Origin: Zoroaster sp. YZ-2022 | Lineage: Eukaryota; Echinodermata; Asteroidea; Forcipulatida; Zoroasteridae | Length of the DNA: 64,000 bases | NCBI GenBank assembly: GCA_029582265.1 | Contig: CM055816.1 | Coordinates: 95,382,809-95,446,808, forward strand | Direction of reading: 5' to 3' | Shown: one piece after another, positions 1 to 13,162 of the stretch | Position numbering within the stretch: the stretch's first letter is position 1 | Layout of the letters: each line of letters begins with the position of its first letter | Program-made: the position numbers and the translations under genes | Notes under the pieces: generated by a model | Told to the model about the DNA's origin: nothing | What the model saw: only the letters and a program-made list of their open reading frames with translations | Database searches by the model: none

Positions 1-1254
1 ATGCAGTTACACTGTGTCCATCTTGTTTTAACAGAACCTTTCCGCAAGGAACCAAATGACAACACACTTGTGTTGAACCTGTTGAATTTCAGATAGATAC
101 TGCAGGCATAAAATATATATAGTCATACATTAGAGAATCTGTTGCTCTACCATTCATTAATCTATTATGCAAATATTCAGAGGTTAACTCTGACATCACG
201 CTTATCATCTGAATATTGGTTCACCTTTGAAATAATCTTGGAAAACATTTTGTTGCCGTTTCTTCCATCAGCAGTCTTACTTGGATTATTGCCTCGCATG
301 GAGCTGGCCACACAAGACACATCATCAAAAATACTGTATCCAAAATTTCCTGACCAATGTCTCACACCACACTATTACAACCGTTCTTGTCATCAGTAAT
401 CTCATCAATATCACTATTACACTCATCTTCACATATCTTCCCTCGTGACAGTCACCGTTCTGTTGATTTGAAACTTCAGGGACAGATTAATCCACTCATG
501 TTCACAACAATAACATCAGTTGTACCATTTATTGTTTGCCCCTTAAATAATAACACAATGTATCTTCAACATGTTGTTTATTAATAAACTATATACTCTC
601 ATAATACCCTTTATAAGCATTGTAATTTTGCGTTTTTAACTTGATACGTATGAATTTCATGCTCTTGAGTGTAGCAATGATCAACTGTACAGATTAGCAA
701 CTACATTTGCTGGTACACAAATACAAGGTCCAATTACTCCATTCTCCTGACCACCTTTTGGAAGATTAATTGTTTTCATAAATGCAATATTTTTGGGCTA
801 TCAAACGTTGTTCTAATGTTAATGATCAATCGTTTTTAACTGTTCTGGGATTTCTGTCAAAGCTTAGAGATTGTTCAAGCTTGCTCCTGCTGGTATCTCT
901 GTTTTAATCACTTCCTATGAGACAAGTATAACAAATCCACAGGGCATGACCTTGATGCAGACAGTACATTTTCCCAGTATTACACACTGATCATTACATT
1001 TATGAAGGTATCTCTCCGATATGCTATTCTGAGATACTTATATACCTTTCTTTTGTTGCACTTTAAACTTGATTTTTAAACAGTAATTTGAAACCAAATG
1101 GCAGACAAACACAATCAGGTCCAAACCTACTCATTTTCTCTTTTGAGAATCATTGATTACATTGAGCACAAATTGTTCCTTTTTCTGCTTCGTACACCTT
1201 TTCTAAAACATGGTCTTATTCTATAACTTTCTATTTGTATAGTGGACATTCATC
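1..1254. other. AT-rich stretch, nothing assigned
   Basis: I see no coding signal, RNA gene or repeat structure here. Short open frames exist but have no recognisable motif, no splice context and ordinary lengths for random AT-rich DNA. Confidence 0.5.
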
Positions 1255-1447
1255 TATACTTTCTTTTGATGCCGACATTGATCACTGTCTATTCATAATG
1301 GACCACCATGGTACTCCTTTCTTTTGATACCACGGACTCACTTTCTGTCTATGTTGACTCAATTACGGTACTTTCTTTTGATGCTGCATTGATCACTTTT
1401 TGTCTGTATAACGGACTCATCCATGATACTTTCTTTTGATGCCATTG
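1255..1447. repeat. Minisatellite, ~57-bp unit, about 4 copies
   Basis: Four diverged head-to-tail copies each contain ACTTTCTTTTGATGCC or a close variant, followed by ATTGATCACT...GTCTAT and a GGACTCATCCATGG-like end. Copy starts lie near 1257, 1312, 1370 and 1428. The units differ by substitutions and small indels. No coding role is apparent. Confidence 0.7.
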
Positions 1448-2170
1448 ATTAGCTTTGTTTTAAATTGCAATATTTGTGTGGATACTTAATTTGTACCTTA
1501 TGTTCAATTAATGATTTCTTGTAGTCAACATTAGAATATTTAAATTTCACTTCATTCTATTTTTTCATTCTGTATTTTTGATTGCTATAATATCTAGATT
1601 TCTCTGCAAGATTTCTTTTCTTCCCAGACTGACTGTCGTTAACATTGTATTTTTTCTTTTTTCAAATATTTTACTTTGTTCTTACTTACTCTTTCATACT
1701 GTTTTTGCTTGAATTCTTCTTCCTTCTCTTCTCATGAACTGAATCTCCATGATATTTAGTTTTCAATCCACTTTTCATTTCATTTCTCTCACAACAAACT
1801 GAATCTTCATGATAAAGTTAGTTTTCATAGCATGCATTAATTTGCTCGCTTGTGCTTGTGCAATATATTTAATTGATATTTCATCTTTTATATTGTTTTT
1901 CATTAGTTTAAATCACAATTCACTTCATGATCTCATCATGGAAACTTCCTTTATTGTTCTTGTCTTGTCCTCTACTTTTGCGTTCTTTCTTTTGTTCTCT
2001 TTGTCTACCTTTCTTCTCATTGCTGCACTTATTCTATGCTTACGTTTTCCTTCTTTTGATGTGTTTTCATATTTGTTTTATTAATACAATTATGAACATC
2101 TACCTGTTCATAACTGGCAGCTACAATCAGCAGCTACTTCATTATTATCAGCATTTTCCAATCACACTCA
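1448..2170. other. Pyrimidine-rich noncoding stretch
   Basis: The + strand is strongly T/C biased, with many TTCTTT and CTTTCTT runs and repeated CATGATATTTAGTTTTCA-like words near 1750 and 1808. The open frames here translate to low-complexity Leu/Phe/Ser strings that reflect this bias. I do not call a gene. Confidence 0.5.
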
Positions 2171-2227
2171 TTGATGGAGAGTCCACTTTGGAAACACAAT
2201 GCTGAGAGACCGGGTTTTCTTGCAACT

Positions 2228-3395
2228 GCGTACCAACCACACATTTCAACAATGACGACGACGATGCAAACCGATAGGCTGTTCACGCTGCAGTGGTCGG
2301 TCATTGATTCTGTGACTGAGAGAATTCAAACCGTCAGTGTACGTTCCTTCACAAATGTATCCACTGATGAGTCGCTTTGAGTTCCATGGGCGATTGAAGT
2401 TCAAGCAGTTCAACCCTAGCAAAAGAGCCCGGTTTTGGTATCAAGGTGTATACAAGGCGTACATGCCAGAGCAGCGGTGCAGGCGAGTAGGGCAGCCGGG
2501 TCACGTGGAACGTATCAAGGTCTACACCAGTCAGGACCGACGTGACGTGCTCTTCTCCCCGCAAGTACTCAGCTCTGTTTCGATCTCTCGATCTGAACGA
2601 AGATTGAAGACTACTCGACCAGGGATACGATCTTCGTTGGTTTGCAGCAGCCTGACCTATATCATTCCGTGTCTTTAGAGCCGGAGCACAAATGCGTTCG
2701 TGGAACTTGTCCGGCTGAAAACGAAGCAGATGCCACCCGCGGAATAATCGAATTGAAAAACGGTGAAATTGAAGCGAGCCTTCATCGCTCCAGTAACGGA
2801 AGATCTCGCTTCGTTGTGTGGAGAGATAACAAAAAGGGAAATGTCGAGAATGCTGTCAACCATGCACTCGGCATCGATGGAAGTCTGGCAAGAAGAGACA
2901 AGGATGGACTTCCCATTGAGAAACTTGCATCCTCGACCTACAAAAAGGAAAGGGAAAGGAGTAGATCTGTCTGACCAACTTACACATCAAGCCTGTGAAG
3001 GTACATACAAGAAGATCTTTTTGCTTTACCTTCGACCTTTTGTTTGGTCAATTCTACATCGTGTGTGACAGGGCGGGCCATCAACTATGTAGATTCAAAA
3101 TGTCAGTCAGGAAATTATGGAATTATGGAGACGGTCACTTGCTGGCCAGCTTTATGGTATCACGTGGAAGACCTCACGTTCACCCAGTCCGAATAGACTA
3201 ATGGGTAGAACATTTTGTCGTTAGTATCCCGCAGCATAACGCCCGAATACACCGAAGCTGAGCAAGAGATGTAGTCCACCAAAGCAGCTAAGCGGCGGAG
3301 AGAGAGAGAGACCAGTGACATGACATTGCATTGTTCCTGTGTTGATCGGCATGCTCAAGAGATACCACACTGAGCGACAATTACTTGAACTGTAT
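2228..3395 (+). pseudogene. piggyBac-type transposase, decayed
   Basis: This is a broken DDE transposase of the piggyBac (DDE_Tnp_1_7) type, an enzyme that cuts and pastes its element at TTAA sites. Reading across frames gives, in order: DRLFTLQ...SVIDSVTERIQTV (2270-2335), VSTDESL then EFHGRLKFKQFNPSKRARF (2356-2436), VYTSQD, PDLYH...CGTCPAEN-like text (2648-2725), GVDLSDQLT (2960-2990) and a Cys/His-rich tail near 3310-3380. TDESL carries the expected first catalytic Asp; the YDLxxDN segment is damaged near 2620-2650. At least six frame changes and internal stops are needed, so it cannot make a full protein as written. I found no terminal inverted repeats or TTAA pair. The GC content is above its surroundings, as expected for inserted coding DNA. 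Confidence 0.8.
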
Positions 3396-3999
3396 TGCAG
3401 TAGCATTGTACTTTATAATTTATCACTGTTCATCCATCTGGCGCAAGTATTTACTGTAAAAATTGCTAATTGTCCATCCATCCGCAAAGATATATTTACA
3501 CATACGCAGCAGTACCCCCAAGTTTTATCAGAGAGATGTGTTGTGAAGAAAGTCGGATTTATATCTTCAGAACCAATTTGTTTTCCTTTTCATTAGTTTG
3601 TTCCTTGGTTCTCATACCTGTAAATAGAAACAAAGATGTGAAGCAACTTTATTGTGTTGTGTAATGTAATACTTGATCGATGTTTAATTTATTATATAAT
3701 TGTCCTTCACCGTTTCTATTTGAATTTACTACTACTGTTTTTTATTCATACTTAGTAGTATCTATAGATTGTTATTTTCATTCCATTAGCATCATCTCCA
3801 CCTGTAAAATAATTGTCGATTAATCTACTAATAAATATTGCTTAATCTTAGATGAATTCGTAGCAAAACTCACAAACTACAAACTAATTGTCATGTCAAT
3901 ACCAATATCGTTGAGAGCACTCCATACCCTCTGTGTAACAGTCATCCTATCAACCTTAACCTTGCAAGGTATAGATTTTTCAATAAATTAATAATACTG
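3396..3999. other. AT-rich noncoding stretch
   Basis: Downstream flank of the piggyBac relic. I see no gene-like motif. A polyadenylation-like AATAAA occurs near 3830 and 3981 but cannot be tied to a transcript. Confidence 0.4.
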
Positions 4000-6900
4000 C
4001 ACTGTAAAAATATTGGGTAAAAAACTGCCTAAACTTTTTACCCAACGATGAGTGAATAACTGTTCAACTCACTCAACATATTTAAACTTTTTTACCCTAT
4101 TCATGTTAGCACACACTTTACCCAATACTTGGGGAAACATAGCTCTTCCAACGGTTAAGTAATATGTATAACCCAACGATTTGGGTAAAGTCATTTAACC
4201 AAGTGTTGAGTACTTCAAGTTTGCCCAAGCGTTGGTTAAAATTAACCAATTGTTTAGTAATTATTTTCACCAAATTAATGGTCAAATTGCCTTTTTTTTC
4301 CCAAGCATGTTGGGTGCAAAATTAAGAACCAATTGTTTAGTGGATTGCTGTTCACCAATTACTGGATTACAATTTACAATTTTTTTTGCCCAAGTTGGTT
4401 AAAATTAAACCAATTGTTTAGTAAAATATTTTCACCATTTAATGGTTTAAATTCATTACAATTTTTTGACCAACTGTTGCGTATATTTTCAAAGTTGGTA
4501 TATATTTTTAACCAGATAATGAGATAACCTTTGCCCAGAGTTGGGATTGATTAACTCAAGTTCAACTTTTGGGTGGGTAAACGCCGACGACTTATTAAAA
4601 TAATTTTAAAAACATGACACAATCTGTTTTGAATTGCTGATTTGATTGTATTGCACTTTATTTGTAAATCACATCTTCATGCTAACTACATAACCTTCAA
4701 ATTACTTATATCTTTAATTATATCTCTCTTAATTAAATAATGGCCTGCTCCATTTCAGTGAAATCAATGAAATATCCCGGAGTTGAAGTCATGGTTAATT
4801 TTCATTTTTGTAATACTATGCAACTAACTTTAAAACAATTTCGGCTAAAACAAATCACTCACTGTTTTAATGATATAAGTAACAATATTTAAAAAGTTTT
4901 AAACGTTCATAAATTAAATTTTTTGAACACAAACAAATCTTTTTAGAAGATTTTTAAAAACAAACTCCACTTCTTTGATTGCTTTTCTCTTCCAGCTTGT
5001 GAAATACTGCAAACATTAATTGTCAATATGGTTTAACCTTTGTGCATTAAAATACTGACATCTGAATAGCATTTCACAGTTTTCAAAAAAAAAAAACAGA
5101 ATGGAGTTAACTAGAACTCCAACACTTCATCTCTGGGTTTATATGGGTGCATTTCTCTGCACGTCCTTCTTCAACCCAAACTCTATTTCGTTGACCATAT
5201 AGTCTGAAATCTTACAACCTGGTTAACAAAGAACAACAGATGACATTCATTCGAAACTTTCTTCTATTATTATTGCTTTGGTTGGAATTATAGTACTTCT
5301 GAATCTTGCATATGATAGTGCATTGATTTTTTAGATGAGTGAGTACACTTTACTCCAACCCTCAGTTTTTAAAAGAGACGCAAAAAGTCAACCTGTAGAA
5401 AAATTTTAGCAAAAGTGTAACTTATACTTAACAAAACACCTGAGAAAGGTTAACAAGTACATGCTAAGTTAATTAAAGATTAATTATGGCTCTTCAAAGT
5501 GCCGCGTAAAATAACCGACTCTGACTCACATAATAACTTTCTTGGAGGTGACATCATTTCAGACGGAATTATTTCTAAGGTATAGATTCAAGTGAAATTT
5601 AACTAACATTTATATATCAAAATTGTAAACAGTATTTTAGAACTGATTATTTACCAATAGTGAATGCATCCATTGTAGGCAGTAACTCATATTATTTTGG
5701 TTTTACCCAACAGCTATGTAAGGGTTACAGGTGGTTCAAAAAGTATTGAACCCAAGTTAAAGGTGATTGTTCAAAACCCAACCAAGTAGTTAGCCTGGAA
5801 TAGAATTTGTCCTCATCAGCACTTGGAAAGCACCGAGTAGTATCAGTACTATCACTATCACTTTTTCCTATATGTGACCAGCTCCATCGAAATGAGGCAT
5901 TGTCCCCACATTTAAATTTTTGAGATATTCATATTACCCTTAAAGCAACTCATAAACTTTAAAAATAATCTGCCAAAAAATATGATCAAGTGACCTTCCT
6001 TCCCAAAAATTGGCGAGTAAAAAATTGACGACTATATCACACAGAAAATTTCCTGACCCATTTTGAAAAAACCTTCATAAGAAAGTGATTTTAAAATCAT
6101 GACTTGTTGGCAATTAGCACACAAAGTCGGTTCAGAATTTGTATCTTCATTTTAAAAACTTTAAAAAATTTCTGACAAAAAAGTAAGTGAACCTAGCGAG
6201 AAAATCAACCTTTAGGGCAACCAAAAATATACAAATAAAATTGATTTTTCCAACCTGTGTTTGTATGTTTTAACTTCAGTGTCAATTTACACGGAATCGT
6301 TCTTTAGGGGAAAAGCCTCATTTCAATAGAGCGGGTCACATATTGTAAAACTAACAATTACATGTATGTACAGATGCACAGATTTTACTATCTATGTAAA
6401 AGGGTATTCTCCTTTTGACAACAAAACAATAATGATCGTCTTACCTGTGTTTTGTCAAGTTTCAAAGTGAAATATATACACAACCTTTTTAACGTTACTA
6501 AACCCTCTAAATCAAAAACTGAACATGTTTTTTAGAACTGATTATATTGCACCGGTGTAGATGAATGCATCCATTATGGCTTAAGGTGTGAGAGGTTTTT
6601 TGAAATAAACATGCAGGGACCCTCAATTGTGTGGTCGAGTCCTTCTTGCCAAGGGACCGCCTGCTTGAAGATGCATGACTCGGAAAAGGACCACACCCTT
6701 TGCAACTTTCTTCGGTATTTGCAGTCAGCACAACAGTGAAGTTGTAACAACTGCACAGCTTTCAGCAGACTAAGCTGTGGCGTGGCTGTTTCTCCCACCA
6801 TGACGAGATATGTCCAGTTGGTTATAGGTTACTATTCCGATGCAGAGCTAAGATGAAAGGCGTTGAGGACGCACCCTTCACGTAGTCTTTCTTTTTGTAT

Positions 6901-8165
6901 ATGCGGGATGTTAGTTACTATCCTGTTAACATTAAAAAAATACAAAATGCTCTTTTAATAGTACATAGTACACCAGGGCCCCAGCTTTTGTTGTGCTGTA
7001 TACCATGTCCTGTGACACACTATTTAGTGCAACAAAGTACTGTGGAACTGTCAAACTACCTAAAACTTTAGTTAATAATATGCCAAGATTTCACAAAAAG
7101 CAACCAGTGTGAGAGGATGCATTTTCTGCTTTCCTGATGTTGTGCTTAAACTTACACCAATACATTTGGTCAATGGTTTGTCTGCATTCTTTTTATGGGT
7201 GAGGAGAACAGTTTACTAAAATTATGTCACTCACTCAAAGGTAAAAATAAGTCAGTATAAAACAATTACCTGTAAGCCAATTTATAAACAAATACAATTT
7301 TGAACGGCCCGCTGCTGGGAGTCATTAATCTCACCCGTAATTCTGCATTGGTAGTGGATGACAGCAGAGAGTTCAACGTGCAAACTGTTCTGGCATAAGT
7401 ATTTTTGTTTAAGTTCACTTCCCCTGTAGTCACACATGCACAGTGCCTAACGTTAGCCGTTGTTGTAAAACAGTACAGTATAGTCAGTGAGTACAGTTGC
7501 AAACAGTGTGGGTACATTGCTTTAATACACGGGTTACAATTCGTTGATATTCCACGCAAAGTCGGGTCAATCCACATGGAGGAATGTTCCCTCATTGCAA
7601 TACACAAAACAACATGTCTAATGACGTATCTCATCCTTTTGGAAACCCACGAAACTTTTCTTTTCATAATATCACAAAGACAATCCCATAGTTTGAACAT
7701 GTGAGTGATGATAAAGAATAAAACCTGCACCCGCAAATATATCTTTCAACTGGAGGCATTCCCAACCGTTCTAGTAGTTGGTCCGGCCATGACGCCGGAT
7801 TGTATTATAATGTGGCGGATTTCGCGCGCGAACGCACCCCTGTTCTTTCATGGTTACCAATTCTTGGTCGAAAAAGCGCCTGATACTTTCGCCTCTTCAA
7901 CAACAACTGGGACTTTCAAGTTCACTGCGGGTGGTACCCCAACTACGAGGCAATCACTTTAGAATTTGCCCAACTTTGGTTATTAGTTGTTTCAACATTT
8001 TGTTGTATAACAAATGCTCAACTTAAATGTCTGTCGTTAACATTGCAACCGTTTTTATTTGTTCAAAGCGGAAGAAAAATAATCATGATATTGGGGAAAC
8101 ATCAATCAATAATGCGTTATTAATTTTACCCAACAAATTGTTTTCCCAATCCCAATTTTTACAGG
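4000..8165. mobile_element. Probable non-autonomous CACTA/EnSpm-like element (left end clear, right end tentative)
   Basis: The left end begins CACTGTAAAAATATTGGG and is followed by dense GGGTAAA/TTTACCC and TTGGGT/ACCCAA words. It is nearly the same terminus as the element starting at 32182. Between 4180 and 4510 a ~110-120 bp subterminal unit with ACCAATTGTTTAGT recurs. A candidate right end lies at 8150-8165, where TTCCCAATCCCAATTTTTACAG mirrors the left end, but the expected final TG and the CTG target duplication are not visible. Internal sequence holds no transposase motif. The open frame at 7266-7736 (minus, 156 codons) is unrecognised. Subterminal motif arrays are known to bind CACTA transposases; that role here is inferred. 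Confidence 0.45.
5869..6343. mobile_element. MITE with ~33-bp terminal inverted repeats
   Basis: The left end TATATGTGACCAGCTCCAT continues into CGAAATGAGGCATTGTCCCC. The right end, read on the minus strand, is ATATGTGACCCGCTCTAT continuing into TGAAATGAGGCTTTTCCCC. The arms match at about 28 of 33 positions and enclose ~400 bp of AT-rich noncoding DNA. A TA or TAT target duplication is possible but cannot be separated from the palindromic tip. It lies inside the tentative 4000-8165 element, so it would be a nested insertion. The superfamily is not determined. Confidence 0.7.
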
Positions 8166-10796
8166 AGGAACCTTAACCTTAATAACATAATATTACTTGG
8201 CCTCGCAAAGTATTATTAACATATTGTCTCATTTGTATGTTTTTGGAAACATGCGTGGGGTACTGGATCGGTCTAAATTGGATAGGGTAGTTAAACTAAG
8301 CGTTTAATAAAATAATTAGCTCGACTGATCAATGGTTTGACAATCTGTATATATAATCTCTGATGTTGAACAAAGTTGGAAATGATTCTGGCAGATGAAA
8401 CTCGCCCTTGCTGTATGAAAAAAATTTATTAGAAAGTAGAGTAACCGTCTTTTAGCGAGCGGAGGATTAAAACTAAGCGGTATGCCAGCTTAACAGCTCA
8501 TTTGTTCCCTCAGCTGTCCAGTCCAGATTTTTAATAAACAGTTGGAATTGAGATAATTATACGTTGGGCAGGAGAGACCAACACGGATTTAATTAGGCCC
8601 CACATGCAATTCCATTAATTTAAAGTAGTGAAGTATTGTGTTTACGTGTAATATTATTGTACTTTTAATGTATTCCTCCATTAATTGTTTGATGTATAGG
8701 AGAAAGGAATTTGATTAGAGATAATAATGTGAGATTGATTGGATTGATTGATTATCCTTAATTATTATTTGGGACCGTTTGCCCTCAATCAACCAGATAA
8801 ATTAATCCATAATAATTGTTAATCTTAACTCACATCACATCTCGTAGAAACCAAGGAGGTTATCGCTGCAGTAATTGTCAATGAAATTTAATAATTCATC
8901 TTACTTTTCATAACTTTATTTTAACAATTAACACCCCTAAACGCATACAACAGTTCATCAGTAGGCCCTAATGGTCCATCATTCATTACTAATAACCCTT
9001 CTGAAGACTTTGAATCTGCTAAACTAAACTTACACTGCATACAAAATCAGTCCTCTCTCTGAAAAACTCATCCAAAGGAATCAACCTAATCATTTCGTTA
9101 CAAAGTGACGGATCGTGGTTAAAAAATCGTATTCTTTTGGAAAATAAGTTTAATCAATATTTGGACTTCAAATACTGTTATCTTTCAATTTCACCAAGTT
9201 TTAATCCCCAAAACTATCCTGGTTTTCTAATTGTAAAGCATAATTAAGTTTTTGTAAAATTGAAGTAAACTGTGGTTTTAAGTAAGCCTTCACTGCATGT
9301 ACGTGGCTTTATGCGAATGGCAATGGCATTTTTTGTTTTCACGAATGACACTTTAATTCGATCACGCCACACCGTGGTGTGTTCCACGAAGTTCGACGAC
9401 GCGACGCGTGCCCCTATATTATGTCCGTTTCGTCAACCGTGAAAACCTTTTTTTAGCAGCAACGTGTGCAGTTTTCACGAAGTGACTGTTTGGTTTATGT
9501 TTTGCGTTTGTTACCGTTTATGTTAATTTCCTCTACAAAATAAATGAATACAGTTACGTATCATGAGATGAGATTTCTGCTTTCTAACAAAGTAATTAAT
9601 TAATGATCTTCGAGAGATTAAAACGACATCGAAACGCGGGTGGTTTAACACTTGACCAATTTCAATCGCTTATATCTCATAACGCAACGCAATCACTTTA
9701 CCACGACGTGACGAATAATGTCACATTTCGTGAAAAGCTTCGATGATTATCTCAAAACCATCCACACACAGATTACTATTTTAATTTCATATGCTATGTA
9801 TTTTCCTTATATATATAATACTCCTAACTGTGTACTTTATTAAATGTGTACAACAACATCTTTATAAACCCACGCAATCTCGCAGACTTATAGGAGCAAA
9901 ATCTGCTTTCAAAACTTCTATTCATGCTCGTGCTCTACAACTGTGATATCCATATGCGTTTTATGGGACTCTGTGGAAGCAGGTCAACTCCAACGCTGTG
10001 TGGATATTTATCTTTCTTAACTTCCCATTCTGAGTAAGTGAGATAGGCTCCCACTACGATGGAGATTCGGGATCAGGATCAACAATCGCCAGTACTGCTG
10101 CTTTAACAGGTGTACCTTATATGCAAACAGGGGAAACAAGTTCGAAAATTTTTTCAAATATGCAGAAAAACATTAATGCAATAGGCAGAAATGAAATCAG
10201 ATCTAAAAAGTACAGCATTAACAAACAGGTCACTATAATAATAGATGCAATTTTGATGCGCTACTGCACCTCATAGCCAGTAGCTCTAATGATTGGCTCA
10301 AACACTAACGTTTCTCAAAATTAAATATATTATTTTTAAGAAAGACATGTGGCTATGGAACAGGAGTGATTGTAAACATGAATCAGGGTTGTGGGAACTT
10401 TATATTTTCAAAGTAGTCCAAGTAGAGGAGTGGGCATTCTTTTTTGATGTTTTTCCGGTAATATACCATGTTTTTACAGAAAATTTAATGTAAAAAATAT
10501 TGATAAAGTATAAAAACTATATTTTTTTTTACAGGTCTCAGACACCTAATTTTCAGCTGACTAATGTCACGACGACAAGTCAAAATTGAAGACCGCCACA
10601 AAAAGTACTATCATACCATCACCAATACAATCAAAACATCATACAGGTTTGGCAACATTACTCCGACCCATATCCCGTATAGCAGATAGTTTTCTCCAAT
10701 GTTATGGCTTGTTGGGAGGATTACTTCCTCTGATCTTTCTCCTCATCACACAAATATAGAATGTTAACTCCTTACTGTGTATATCTATATTCTCTT
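8166..10796. other. AT-rich stretch, nothing assigned
   Basis: No coding motif found. A CpG-containing patch near 9360-9480 (CACGCCACACC, ACGACGCGACGCG, repeated TTTTCACGAA) stands out from the AT-rich background but has no open frame or known element signature. Confidence 0.4.
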
Positions 10797-10797
10797 T

Positions 10798-10974
10798 ATA
10801 TATACACCACTGGCCACTGGCCAAAAGTATTGCAAACATGCATCAAAATAGCACTTTTTAGATGATCATTTAACTTTAATAAAGTAGTGTAAATAAGATA
10901 AAACACAGAATTATTACGCGTTCTCAAACTGAACTTTGGGATATGCTGCACATTATGGCCAGTGAGTGTATATA
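10798..10974. mobile_element. Short mariner-like MITE
   Basis: The ends are inverted copies: TATACACCACTGGCCA on the left and TGGCCAGTGAGTGTATA on the right, about 177 bp apart. They sit beside TA dinucleotides, as expected for Tc1/mariner-type insertion. The inside is AT-rich and noncoding. The short arms and simple TATA context leave some chance of coincidence. Confidence 0.5.
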
Positions 10975-13014
10975 TTACATACATCAATACACTTGTATAT
11001 GTATCATGTATCAAATGTACCAAATGTCACGTATCTTTTGTTTTGAATAAATTATTCCATACTACTTAATACGTACACCTGTACACACACCCCAAATTTC
11101 ATATAATTAATTATTGTAAACATTCACCAGTTTTCGGCTATAAAGAGCAATGACTTAGCTTCATGCATTACTACCAAGAAAATAGAAAAGCTAGTTACTC
11201 ACAAAACAACAACACACAATAACGCACCAGCAAAAACAAATTGAGTCAGTCATTACTTTCATTTATTACTATATTAACAGAGTTAAACAGAGCAAAGAGT
11301 ACAACTTTCTAGAAAACAAATAATAATTTTTTTTTTTTTTTCTTCAATGAAAATTATATTTTACAAAGCCTATTTCTCAATCCACCCTTTTACCCATCAT
11401 CATTTTTGGCCTCCCCAGATCCCGAAAAACATCAAGTGAAAGGGTGTTAATTTTACTGGGCCACTCTCGACCTGGACGTGCTGGAATCCCTGGGGTTATG
11501 TATTTATGAACTGAATTTCATGATGCATTAGAGACATTACATAATTTGATGCCAGAATATAAGTGATACTTTTTTCCTTCAATTTCATTATTTATAACAA
11601 AGATAATACGTATTTATTGATGCGCTTTTTAACAAAGATTGATATTTTATATCTTTGTAACAATATAACAAGTATTATTTCAGCAAAAATGTAACAACTC
11701 CAACATGTGTGAAATGTCATTGAGATATGGATCATTAGATCATATTGTTATGTTATACATGCTATTGAAAATAAAAATAAAATTTTACATGCTTCCGCAA
11801 TGTTTAACAGTTTTGGGAAAAGGCCTTAAAAGGCTAAGAAACTGGTTCTACCTATGATATTGCCACACCAGGGTTTTCCATCAAAGTGTTTTTTGCCCAT
11901 ACATTAAAACATAAGCAGCATGTTGGGTTTGTTCAGTAAGAAATTTATAACCGCCACGATTGTCGATTGCTGCCCGGACACCTTTCGGGGCATACTGTTT
12001 TATGAGGCAGACGACGGATGCGGACCTGGGCAATACCCCCCATGCAAAATGAACATTCCCAATAATGAGGTCTTTAGTTTAAAGTGCTCCAAGACATTAT
12101 GTAACAGACAACAAAAGCTGATGACAAAAGGGATAACCCATTTTGCTTGAGGTTTGGGGGCGTTATTTTTGAGCCACAATACGCAAAGTTGTGGAGAAAT
12201 GAACAGGGTACCCCACAATCAAACCGAGTTAGTGTGCACTGATGCGGCTAACGTTATCCGCACAAATCTTTTTGCCAACATGTGTGTGTCGACATGATCA
12301 GGCTAAATCGATCATATCATGTTTATGCTCATGAAAGTCTCTAAAAATTTTAAAATATTTTTAAAACGCCTACAGGTGGGGACTTTCTTTTTTGGAGGTG
12401 TTTATATGCAAACAACATGGCTGGTCCATCTAGCTTCAGATAAAACAAGTGACCAAGTCATGCCACGACGTACGAGCGCGCGCTAGCGTAAACGTATCCG
12501 ATATGTACCGTGTGGGCGTTGCACATGTTTCACGTTTGCGTTTTTATCAGCATGAGATATGCACATGCGCATGTGTACGTTTGTACGTGTTAGGCTTATA
12601 AAGCGCGCCATCGTACATTTGTGATTGCGATTGTTTAGTTCTAATTTAATTCGTATCGCAAAAAAGAAACGGATTGTCATGGAACGCGTTACCGTAAGCG
12701 AAGAATCGCCGCTCACTTATATAGTGAACATATTTGTATATGCGTAAACGTGCAGGTATTTCACCGGCCCAAAAAAAATTATTACGTGTAGTAGCAAGAA
12801 ATATCATGCCAAATGTCGTCAGCTATCCGATGACCAAATATGGTAAAATTGTCACGTTAATGCTGGCGTGTCTGCGCTGGCAGCACGAAAGAAGTCCATT
12901 TTTGCCGTGCTGGTGTTGAGCCGTGTAATTTTGTACATGTACGTATACGTACATGCGTATACATACATTACCCTCTTTGCTGGAAACTGCTGTCATGGCG
13001 GCCCTTACGAGCAG
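10975..13014. other. Mostly AT-rich; nothing assigned
   Basis: It includes a 15-T run near 11327-11341 and purine/pyrimidine alternations such as CGTACATGTACGTATACGTACATGCG near 12930-12960. The open frame at 11920-12150 is Cys-containing but has no zinc-finger spacing or homology I recognise. Confidence 0.35.
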
Positions 13015-13162
13015 GTGACTACAGCGATGCTGAAATGCCGGCTACGTCATCCGGACAGCTGAGCACGCCGGATAGCTTGCGAGACCCGTGACTACAGCGT
13101 GCTGAATGCCTCGGCTACGTCAGGTCCGGATACAGCTGAGCACGCCGGATAACTTGAGACCG
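13015..13162. repeat. Tandem duplication of a ~73-bp GC-rich unit
   Basis: Two adjacent copies share GTGACTACAGCG, GCTGAA-TGCC, GGCTACGTCA, TCCGGA-ACAGCTGAGCACG and CCGGATA-CTTG. They differ almost only by single-base insertions or deletions. The GC content is far above its surroundings. Confidence 0.75.

Noticed and set aside
7266..7736. 156-codon minus-strand open frame
   Set aside because: No recognisable motif and not extended by flanking exons that I can see. It overlaps an equally open plus-strand frame (7405-7704), as expected by chance.
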